DNA of 64,000 bases, taken from positions 2,226,741-2,290,740 of the forward strand of contig VCAZ01000014.1 in assembly GCA_005784505.1 (NCBI GenBank), in the 5' to 3' direction. The DNA is from Bagarius yarrelli (Eukaryota; Chordata; Actinopteri; Siluriformes; Sisoridae). This document shows, piece by piece, positions 55,398-64,000 of the stretch. Every line of letters begins with the position of its first letter. The first letter of the stretch is position 1. Under the pieces are notes generated by a model. That model was not told the DNA's origin. It saw only the letters and a program-made list of their open reading frames with translations, and did not search any database. The translations under genes were made by a program, and so were the position numbers.

Positions 55398-56012
55398 TGG
55401 GGCTGCATGATATTGAAAAAAAGGACATTGTGATATTTAGTTTTCCTGTGATGTTTACTGCAATATGAGAACATTGAGATGACCTGAATATATACACATA
55501 TATAATTTTGCAGATACTGTAAGGTTTTTATGTTCTTGTCTTGTTTTTCTTGTTTCATGTTTATTGTTTTGTGTCTACGCTATGCTATGCTAGCTAGCTA
55601 TGCTATGCTATGCTAGCCTAGGCAGTGTTTTGTTTGCTTCCTGTTTTTGGCTTCCTGTCATGTGATTCCCTTTGTCTCTGTGTCATGTTCTCATTGGTTG
55701 TTCAGTCCTGTGATTGTGTTCAGGTGTGTCTTGTTTTTGTTAATGAGTTCTTTGTGTATTCACAGCCCTCATGTTTGCCCTGTCTTTCGTAGATTATTGT
55801 TTGTTGATGTACCGCTGTGGAGAGATTCTGTTCATTCATTTGGTTATGTTCCTGTTCCTGTCAAGTTAAGTTTTGTTTAGGTTCATGTTTGTCGTTTGTC
55901 ACTTGTAAATAAAACTGCACTTGGGTTCTAATACGTCTGGCCTCACTGGAGTACTCGTTACAGATCCACACATTGCGATGTCGATGCTGAAATGATATAT
56001 TGTGCAGCCCTA
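55398..56012. mobile_element. hAT-like MITE interrupted by an LTR
   Basis: The left end 'tggggctgcatgatattg' and the right end 'gatatattgtgcagcccta' are inverted repeats of the common 'tagggctgcacaatat' type. The element is only about 170 bp without the 445-bp LTR (55518-55962) inserted inside it. Confidence 0.75.
55518..55962 (+). mobile_element. Solo LTR nested in the MITE
   Basis: It starts TGTAAG and ends GTTACA (TG..CA termini with a 5-bp inverted TGTAA/TTACA). It is flanked by gatac (55513-55517) and gatcc (55963-55967), a 5-bp target duplication with one mismatch. Inside are 'cctgtcatgtgattcccttt', 'gtgttcaggtgtgtcttg' and AATAAA at 55908-55913. No primer-binding site or internal coding region adjoins, so it is a solo LTR. 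A diverged relative lies at 51208-51600. Any downstream gene link is unknown. Confidence 0.75.
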
Positions 56013-56741
56013 ACATAGTGTATATAAGGTATAAACTTATATAAGGTATTAAATTGTCTTGCTTTATGAATAATTTTATGAATAGAGGAAGTATAAGCAT
56101 TTAAACTAGTCTGAATTATGTTTGATTCATAAAAGTGTTATTGTAAAAATGACGTAAATTTGAAAAAAAATATTGATGAAGATCTCCTTTTAGCAGCTTT
56201 TGCTAATGAGACACAATTAATGGACAGCTGAAACACAAATTTGGAAATGTTTCACACAAATAAAAGATGATCTTTTGGCAGAAACACACACATACAGTAT
56301 ATACTGACAGAATGACAGGACCTCATGTGCTCTGGCTTAAAGGAATGACAGGAATTTGCTGTAAGACTCAATGGAAATACAGAGCCGAAAGATACAGGAG
56401 TTGCTGGAATGTTCTACCACACTGTGGTATCTGCATCGCTGCGAATGGATGATTATTTTTGTTGTTGTGTGTCTCTTCGTCTGAGACAGTGTCTGAGGTT
56501 GAAGCGAGGAGCCGGAGGTCAGGGTGTTCGAGGGTGGCAGCGGTTGAAATTCCAGACTTAAAAAAAATAAGCAATAAAACTGTTATAGAAGAAGTTGACT
56601 GGCAGTTTTACTTTTAATTCTTGCTCTGAGGTGTTTTTTCATTTTTGTAAAAAGCTCCTAAACTTTAATTGCATGATGCTGGCGTGATCTTTTTTATTTA
56701 AGGCAGTCTGATTGGTGTTGATTAACCTGCAAATCATGTTT

Positions 56742-56945
56742 TTACATTTACATTTCCAGCATTTGGCAGACCCCCATAAACAGAGTGACTTATAATGATC
56801 TAATTTTTAAAAATCCAACTAAGCAGTTGAGGGTTAGGGGCCTCGCTCAGGGGCCCACCAGTGGCAGTCTGGTGGTGCTGAGAATTGAACCTACAATTTT
56901 CGGATCAGCAATCCAACCCCTTAACCACTGAGCTAAATACCTCCA
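56742..56945 (-). mobile_element. tRNA-derived SINE, antisense, full length
   Basis: Tail 'tttacatttacatttccagc', 'atttggcagacccccataaa', 'agcagttgagggttaggggc', 'ctcgctcaggggcccaccag', 'gagaattgaacctacaattt' and head 'cttaaccactgagctaaata'. Confidence 0.85.
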
Positions 56946-57789
56946 CCGGTTAAAGGAATAAACTTGTATTAAAAAGGTATAAATGTATGTATAAAAGTTT
57001 TTAAAAAAGCTTTATTGTGTGCACTGTTAATTATATATACAATTTGCACTGTTATAACTGTATCATACTGTATATACCCTTATTTATAGATACCCTATAT
57101 ATATATATATACTACTACTGCGCCTTCTGTACATTATTCACTCTCACCCGTGTAATTATCAACCTCATACCCTTATCTATTACACTGCTATTTATTGTAA
57201 ATACGCCGGATTTGCACTGTGTGAATTTGGCCTTGATTTGTTTGTCTGACAAATTTCAAAAACCCAAATGATTCCTATCATCCTATGCTAAAATCTTTTG
57301 TCTTTGATCTCCAGTTTGACATACGATTAACGCCCGTTGCGATCAATTTTTTTTTTCGATGAAATTCTAGCAGTGTGAGAAGATTTCTGACTCTTATGAT
57401 GACCGTCAAACAAATAACCAATAGGAGCGCTGAACCTGATGATACAATTAGCTTGACAACTTTACACCACTTCGGGGGAAACAGTGGAAATGAAGCTGGT
57501 GGACAGAACAGCAAGAAGAGAAACTAATCAAGGGAAAATAGAGTGTTTGTATGGCACGTCGTCGCTACTGTTTGTTTGCTACTAGCTACTATTTAGCGAG
57601 AAAACGTGGGTTGAAGGTTGACAAGGTAAAACTCCAGACGTGTCATATCGCATCCCGAGGTATCCAGAGATTACTGGTAGAACTTCAGGGAGAAGATGCC
57701 AACCTTGCAAAGATCCTGAAGGACCAGTGACCAGGTTCCTGCCCCTTTCCTTGATATTAAGGAGCTTTGAGAATGGACTGCGTTTCAGT

Positions 57790-57960
57790 CTGCTCCACCG
57801 GCCCAAGGCTACAAATTACATTACATTTGGTTATTACAATATGTTTTGGTGTGTGGTGTCACCCAGAGAAGGACGGGTTCCCTATTGAGTCTGGTTCCTT
57901 TCAAGGTTTCTTTCTACTTCATCTCAGGGAGTTTTTCTTTGCCACAGTCGTACAGTCTGA
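57790..57960. mobile_element. Teleost dispersed repeat tail
   Basis: 'gaaggacgggttccctattg', 'agtctggttcctttcaaggt', 'ttctttctacttcatctcag', 'ggagtttttctttgccacag' are words of a common fish repeat that often ends the LINE-like family seen at 49940-50340. Confidence 0.6.
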
Positions 57961-58379
57961 TGATCAATGGTAGTTTTAATTTATCCAACAGTAAAAGTAA
58001 AAACCACACCTGGAAAGAAGAAAAGCACAGTTTAATGACTCAATTGTAACTTAAATCCTCACAAGAGATTTATAGCTCTGGTTAGTTAATTGCATCAAAT
58101 TGCATTACCCACAAACGCTATTTACAGTTCGAAAAAAATACAATGAAACAAATATTTCAACGCCGTGACGACGGCGTGCCCCGAACCACACCATGCAAGG
58201 ATTTGTGAAACATTCAGAGCACAAATATAAAATCGCATGTCAAATCCAACGCAATCAACCCCTCGCTCGCTGGAACTCCTATGAAGTTTGTGTGTGATGA
58301 TGTGGGAATTTACAGCGTTAAACCCGTTTACTGGGAAAGGGCTTGGTTTTTTTTTTTTCGTCTGAGAAACACAGACCGC

Positions 58380-58615
58380 AGAAGTAGCAAATAATTAAAG
58401 CTAAGTAAAGTAATTGCATTCGAATAGTCGGGTGTCATGTTTAAAAAAAATCCCTCATAAGTTCACAGAGGTGGAAAAACATTCCTTTGTTTGCTGGATA
58501 GATTTAAGAAGAGCTTTTCTAAGAAACGTGGCGCAAAATGAAACAAGTAGCGGCATTGATCCGTACCTTATAGAGGAATGTAAGCATGTTTACTCATAGC
58601 AAAAAAACGAGCTGC
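58380..58615. promoter_or_regulatory. Unique block, candidate conserved element
   Basis: Word-diverse sequence ('attcctttgtttgctggata', 'aagaaacgtggcgcaaaatg') with a SOX-like ctttgttt and a cggcattgatcc stretch. It is bounded to the right by a (TG)n run at 58640-58667. A 61-codon frame crosses it without known match. Confidence 0.2.
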
Positions 58616-58889
58616 GCTGGAGGTGATGTCTTTATTGATGGTGTGTGTGTGTGTGTGTGTGTGTGTGTCTGTGTTTGTGTGTTTTGAAAGTGAAAAAAAG
58701 ATATAAAGCATTAGACTTATAGACTATGAAAAGACATCAAAGTTTATATTAATGTCATTGTTTATAAACCCATATAAGCATCCATAATGTATTTATAATA
58801 ACAATAGCAATGAAATAAAAGTCCAATTTTCTTTAGTTCAGTTAATAAATTATTTTTATTAGAAGTTCTGTAGCAATGATTTTTCTATT

Positions 58890-59150
58890 TAACCCTCCTG
58901 AAAAATACACAAAAAAATAAGACAGAAAAAGACGGAAAACGGAAAAGAAAAACAAGAAGGAAATAAATATAATGAAGAAGACAAAGAAGGAAAAAGATGT
59001 TAAAGAAGAAGACAAAAAAAGACGAGGAAGACAGCGAAAAAGATAGAGAAATGAAAAAGACGATGAAGAAGACAAAAAAAGACTAAGAAAACAATATAGA
59101 GAAGAAAAAAAACAAAGAAGAAGAAGAAGAAAAAGTTGATAATGAAGAAA
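58890..59150. repeat. Polypurine (GAAGAC/GAAAAAG) tract
   Basis: The plus strand is almost pure A/G with scattered C and T, built from 'aagaagacaaagaagg' and 'gaagaagaagaagaaaaag' words. Reverse-strand frames of Ser/Phe/Leu are artefacts. The same type of tract recurs at 60000-60370 and 62179-62308. Confidence 0.85.
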
Positions 59151-59999
59151 AAGGTTGTTCTGTTGTAGAATGTAATAATTGTGGCTGTAATGTTGTTATT
59201 GTGTAACTGGTTTGTACACTGATATAAAGTCAAACCCCACTCATTATTTCCAGTTTCCAAGTTTACTAGCCGTCTTTTTTTCCTGACCCACTAACCCAGC
59301 ATCCCTCCAAACCCTCACTACACAACACTACACTTCACACAGCGATTGTGTGCCTTTTTGCTTGAAGGATATGATAAGATAGGAGAAGATTTCCTATCGT
59401 GCAAGGCGGTTCCGGTCCTGCCTGTGGCATGCACATCATGTTTGGCAGGAACTATTGCCCCCTGGCTGAGTCCTTAGACTGTCAATCAACCTGAAATTCA
59501 GCACATCAGGACACTTGATCTGATTACCAACAACAAATAAAAAGCAATCGGCATCATAATTCTGTAACAAATCACTATCATACCAATGAACTGGTTTCAA
59601 GACCCCATTTATTATTTAATTAATGAAATTAAGAATATAATTAATTTATTAATCTTCTATAGATAAAATGGTATACAAATACCTTTATGATCTGTTATTA
59701 TGCATTCATAAGTCCTTATAGAAATCATAGTAATTATTTATAAAAAGGCATTACTTATGTTTATATTAATATTTCTTAGTATTGTTAACACATCCAGGGA
59801 TCTGAGCAGTGTTTATAACACATTATAATGCCAACACTAAAAAAAAATTTATGCCACATTATAAGTTCCAGGTAAGACAAAGTGACGTCTGTATTATAAT
59901 TTACACATACATTTTAATATATATTTGATATGTTCAACAACAAATCAACGCAAATTTATTCGTATAATGTCTGACATGTCTGTCATATAAGACATCATA

Positions 60000-60370
60000 T
60001 AAGAAGACGAAGATGAAAAAGTAGAAAAGAAAAAAGTAGAAGACAAAGAAGGCAAGATAAAAAGATAAAATAAAGAATAACAAGATAAAGACAAAGATGA
60101 AGAAGAAGAAGAAGAAAACGACGACAAAGAAGAAGACAAAAAAGACAAAAAAAAAAAACACGAAAAAGATGATGAAGAAGAAAAAAGACAAGACAAAAAG
60201 AAAAAGACAAAGAAGACAAAGAAAAAGCTGAACAGGAAAACGACGAAGAAGACAACAAAAAAGATGAAGAAAAAGATAATGATGATGACAATGAAAAAGA
60301 AGGAAAAAGATGATGAGAAATAAGAAAAAAAAAGATGAAGAAGACAAAGAAAAAGACAATATATAAATAT
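60000..60370. repeat. Polypurine (GAAGAC) tract, source-like copy
   Basis: A long A/G tract of GAAGAC/AAAGAT words. The part 60061-60195 has a near-identical copy at 62179-62308 (shared start 'aaagataaaataaagaataa', then 'caagataaagacaaagatga'). Confidence 0.9.
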
Positions 60371-60802
60371 ATATCATATATAAATGATATTTATTTTATT
60401 TGTTCAACAACAAACAAATAAAATGTATTTTTATTTATATTCATTTTATATTATACGTCGCGTCTCTGTTTAGTTCATATACAGTAAAAAAATAAAGGGA
60501 TGACTGTCATAGGCGGCACATTACATCATCAGGATCTTTTTATTTTATTTTATTTATTCTAAAATGTATAAATTAAAAGCAATTGTAGAAAAAATGGCTG
60601 CAAGACAAAAATGTCCTCCTGAATTTAACTGTTTATAAAACGTGAACTAAAACGTATCATCGGACGAATCTGACTTACATCATGTTATTTTCAACCAACT
60701 ACAGCAAAATAAAACCATTTACAAATAAAAACTTTGTCAAATTTGACTCAAAGACAACAGCAAAGAAATCCTAGACACCTATAATCATGATCTTTATGGC
60801 TT

Positions 60803-60982
60803 TGCTTAGTGGGGCCCAGCCTTGGCAGCACATTTGGGGTGTTGGAAAATGGGGGGAAGTGCTGGGCACTGCTGGGCCACCCAAGCAAGGCCCTTAGCCC
60901 TCAATTGCTTAGCTGTATAAATGAGATAAATGTAAGTCGCTCTGGATAGGAATGTCTGCCAAATGCTATAAATGTAAATTGA
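60803..60982 (+). mobile_element. tRNA-derived SINE
   Basis: It has a rearranged head ('gcttagtggggcccagcctt', 'ggcagcacatttggggtgtt'), then 'caagcaaggcccttagccct', 'caattgcttagctgtat', 'taagtcgctctggatagg' and the tail 'gccaaatgctataaatgtaa'. Confidence 0.75.
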
Positions 60983-61019
60983 ACCAATAATCTTCCGTTT
61001 AGCAATCCAATCCCTTAAT

Positions 61020-61210
61020 AATAATAATAATAAAGTCTTTATTTGTCAAATAGACCCTACAGCACCGTGAAATTTGTTTCTTCGCATATCCCAGCTTACA
61101 AATTTGGGGTCAGAAGACAGGGACAGCTATGATACAGCCCCCCTGGAGCAGGAAGGGTTGATGGTCTTGCTCAGAGTGGCTGCAGCGGCTGACTGGTGGT
61201 AACGGGGCTT
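61020..61210 (-). mobile_element. SINE of the second family, antisense
   Basis: It begins with (AAT)n, then 'aagtctttatttgtcaaata', 'cgtgaaatttgtttcttcgc', 'tatgatacagcccccctgga', 'gcaggaagggttgatggtct', 'tgctcagagtggctgc', 'aacggggcttga'. It is the reverse complement of the family at 25480 and 29005, with the (ATT)n 3' end preserved. Confidence 0.8.
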
Positions 61211-62127
61211 GACCGATATATTAAACATTATGTGAGGAAAAGGTTAAATCGATATCAGGTCTCAGCAGAAGGTCTGGACTCTATAGCAGCTTTAATTACC
61301 CAAGAGGGCATCTGACTGACACGTAAAACAACCAATCAGACTTGTTTTATTTAGGGGCGTGTAACCATAGATCATTTATTTGCACAGTTTCAGTTATAGA
61401 CAAGATGTCTTCCTCTTTCCAGTACAGAAGTAGAGCTTTTCAACGACAAGTGACGTTCCAATCAAATGACGACTTTTGAGTTCCAGAACCATTTCAGCCA
61501 ATGGTTCATGGACAGCACTTATTTTTATCAGATTTTTCTACCATATACTAATATACAGTTGAATAAATACACCGAGTGTTTGATAATACCCAACCCTGCA
61601 CTATATGTACTGTCTACTCAATGATATGCAACAAAAAAAATCTTTATATGTCCTCTGTCTCCTTGTGTAACGTGCGCTCTGATTGGACAGCCTCTCGGAG
61701 GCAGAAATCAAACAGAACAACTGCAATACTTATCAGTTCATCTGTTGCTTTTTTTATACTCTTTTCAGGTTTTTATATCAGACATTTATGAGTAGACATC
61801 GTCTCTGAGGGAATCTACAGGAATCCAGATGTTAAGGTAGATAAGGGAAGAAAAAACACCCTGAAGATAAAAACCTTGACTAAACATGAAACTCATACAC
61901 TTCTGGGTGACACCAGACAGCGATGGGGTGGGATTATAAATGATTACAGATAGTATACCGGTGTAGAGCAGCACGTGAAAGTGAATGTGGATCATCAGAT
62001 AAGCACAGGACAGTTTTTAGGACTACAGAAGTAAATTGTTTAACCTTGCTAGCTTAGCATTCAGTATTATAAGGTTTGGTTAGCCAGCTATCAAAAATTA
62101 AGCTACTTTTTAGCCTTAATTTTTAAC

Positions 62128-62349
62128 AAAAGTGTGTGTGCTGCCGTGGTAAGCAGTTGAGGGTCTTACTTAGGAAATAAAGATAAAATAAAGAATAACA
62201 AGATAAAGACAAAGATGAAGAAGAAGAAGAAAAAGACGACAAAGAAGAAGACAAAAAAGAAAAACACGAAAAAGACAGAAAAAGATGATGAAGAAGAAAA
62301 AGACAAAAAGTGTGTGTGCTGCCGTGGTAAGCAGTTGAGGGTCTTACTT
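62128..62349. repeat. 44-bp direct repeat bounding a copied purine tract
   Basis: 62128-62171 and 62306-62349 are identical over 44 bp (start aaaagtgtgtgtgctgccgt, end gagggtcttactt), 178 bp apart. Between them lies a purine tract nearly identical to 60061-60195. The repeated unit itself contains a SINE body scrap (agcagttgagggtctt). Confidence 0.9.
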
Positions 62350-62430
62350 GAGGACCCAGCAGTGAAAACTCAAGGGGACTGGGATATGAACTTGGAATTT
62401 AATTTTACAGCCTGACAAATACTTTTTTCT

Positions 62431-62782
62431 AGTGTTTAGCACTGTTGCCTCACAGCAAGAAGGTCTCGGGTTTGATTCCCCTGCAGGGTGTGGAGTTTGC
62501 ATGTTCTCCCTGTTCTTGTGTGGGTTTACTCCGGTTTCTCCGGTTTCCTCCCACAGTCTAAAAACATGTATGTTAGATTTATTGGTGATTCTAAATTGCC
62601 CGTAGGAGTGAGTGTGAGTGTGAGTGTTTGTGTGTGGTCCTGTGATGGACTGGTGACCTATCCAGGGTGTACCTCTCCAGCCTTTTGCCCTTCTAGAGAC
62701 GGCTGGGATAAACTCCAGCAGATCCCTGTTACCCCGAAATAGGGAATAAGCGGGTATAGAAAATAAATGAATGAATGAAAAT
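62431..62782 (+). mobile_element. Teleost dispersed repeat with tRNA-like head
   Basis: 'agtgtttagcactgttgcct', 'cgggtttgattcccctgcag', 'gtggagtttgcatgttctcc', 'gtgatggactggtgacctat', 'gggaataagcgggtatag' and a (GAAT) tail; family of 26171-26524. Confidence 0.85.
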
Positions 62783-63670
62783 ACCTAAAATACAAGACAA
62801 TAAAAATCCAATAAAGTGGAATAAAATTATAAATAATAATACAGCGTTAAAATAATCAAAAAAATGTGTAAATTAAAAAAACCCCATAAAATTGAATAGA
62901 AAGAATAAAATAAGATTTGCTGTAAAATAATAAAATAAAATAAGATTAAATCAATTTACAATACATGAAAAATAAAATACAAGTTTATATGTGTATAATT
63001 AAAAATATATAAAATGAAAAAAAGATATATATAAACGCTAATAGCGACTGATAAATAAATATTTTATAATAGCAACATTAGAAATATTTCAGCCAGTCAG
63101 ACCCTGTTTTACTTCCTTAGATTAAATTTAGACAGTTAAATTTAGTCTAAGGTGAAATATTGCTCAAGGACGTTTTAGATATTGACGTCCTTCAGTAAGT
63201 TTCGGTAGATTTGTTGAGTTCCAGCCCAGAAACGTTGAGAAGCGGCTGTGTTCAAAGCTGCTCATGAATGAAACAACACTCAAAGGAAGAGTTTGATGAG
63301 CCCAGCAGCAGGGCAGAAGGTCTAAACACCTCACAGCGCCACATGAATGTGTGTCTTTATCTGCTGTAGTTCAGAGGAGGTGATGGTGATCCATCATCTG
63401 CGTAGTAGGAAGAACAGAGTTAATCTGAAGTAACCAATTAGAACTTTCTTTCTTTTACGTCCAAAAAAACAACAAATGTTTTAAGGTTTATTTCTTGTTC
63501 TGATGCCTTTTAGGTTTAGAAATAATTTTAGCCACTCTTATAAGAGGAAGCAAAAAAAGACAAGGAAAAAATGGATAAAAAAGGCATCAAAATATTTTTC
63601 AACATTCTTTTTTTCTGTAAAAAAGGTTATTATTACATTGATAGCATTTAGCTGACCTATATTTATTTTC
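62783..63670. other. AT-rich intergenic stretch, no gene
   Basis: TAAAATAA-rich simple sequence (to about 63060), then unique AT-rich sequence with an inverted pair near 63118-63155 ('agattaaatttagacag' and 'aaatttagtctaag'). No coding or repeat family is seen. Confidence 0.5.
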
Positions 63671-63674
63671 ATTA

Positions 63675-63780
63675 AATAACTGAGCAGTTCAGGGTTAAGG
63701 GCCTTGCTCAGGGTCCCAGCAGTGGCTATTTAATTGTGCTGGGAATCAAACCAACACCTTAATCATTGAGGTACCACATT
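63675..63780 (-). mobile_element. SINE fragment, antisense
   Basis: 'aactgagcagttcagggtta', 'agggccttgctcagggtccc', 'gtgctgggaatcaaaccaac' and the head 'cttaatcattgaggtaccac', main family on the minus strand. Confidence 0.75.
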
Positions 63781-63905
63781 CTTCTTCTTCTTCTTTTTAT
63801 TTTTATATTTAGGGTTTGTGCGGTTATTAAAAACTTGGAAAAGCCATAAAATTTTAAAACAGCAATTTCCAGCCTGGAGAAGTTTTGGAAATATAAATAA
63901 ACCCA

Positions 63906-63955
63906 CACAGCACAGTGGCTTAGTGGTTAGCACTGTTGCCTCACAGCAAGAAACT
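63906..63955 (+). mobile_element. Head of the tRNA-headed dispersed repeat
   Basis: 'cacacagcacagtggcttag' 'tggttagcactgttgcctca' 'cagcaagaa' equals the start of the 26171 family. The copy breaks off before the window ends. Confidence 0.7.
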
Positions 63956-64000
63956 AGGGTAAAGGCAGATCCTCTGATCAACATCTCGGGTTTATTATAG

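Noticed and set aside
57840..58049. Short open frames near 57.8-58.0 kb
   Set aside because: They lie on a common teleost dispersed repeat tail.
59934..60377. 147-codon antisense Phe/Leu-rich frame resembling a membrane protein
   Set aside because: Reverse translation of the polypurine tract; no start context or conserved motif.

Overview
The window is vertebrate nuclear DNA, almost certainly from a ray-finned fish. It is AT-rich, its genes are spread over many short exons with GT..AG introns, and it is full of teleost-type dispersed repeats: tRNA-derived SINEs, Tc1/mariner remnants, palindromic MITEs, LINE pieces, an LTR and long microsatellites. The repeat mix recalls an otophysan such as a catfish, but that is memory-based and only a weak placement. 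There is no bacterial gene organisation, CRISPR array or operon.

Region 1 (about 0.9-23.6 kb, + strand) is the 3' three quarters of PDS5B (APRIN), the HEAT-repeat cohesin regulator. I could place 26 consecutive coding exons from 924 to the stop at 22634-22636. They sum to 3393 nt, which is 1130 codons plus a stop, and every junction keeps frame. The 5' part of the gene lies to the left of the window. The last exons encode a charged tail with AT-hook motifs. The introns hold an internally deleted Tc1 element, many SINE copies, a palindromic MITE just upstream of the AT-hook exon and a diverged tandem repeat in the last intron.

Region 2 (about 23.6-32.4 kb) is intergenic or the 5' non-coding part of the next gene. 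It contains a CCAAT-box cluster, a TATA-box candidate, a unique CpG-bearing block, SINEs and simple repeats.

Region 3 (32.44-39.9 kb, + strand) is TRMT9B (KIAA1456), a Trm9/ALKBH8-type SAM-dependent methyltransferase homologue. It is complete in three coding exons (417 aa). Intron 2 carries a strand-asymmetric G/T-rich tract and a nest of transposon fragments including a LINE reverse-transcriptase piece.

Region 4 (about 39.9-64 kb) has no gene I can support. It holds SINEs, LTR-like copies, (TA)n, (GATA/ATCC)n, (TAA)n and GA/CT tracts, polypurine GAAGAC-type tracts, and several unique stretches that look like candidate conserved non-coding elements.

PDS5B (loader/release control of cohesin) and TRMT9B (tRNA-methyltransferase-like protein) do not act in one pathway. 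Their adjacency is a matter of synteny. I found no convincing new biological system. The most unusual items are structural: a 48-bp-arm SINE hairpin, an LTR nested in a MITE, a purine-tract duplication bounded by a perfect 44-bp direct repeat, and a GA-to-CT strand switch.
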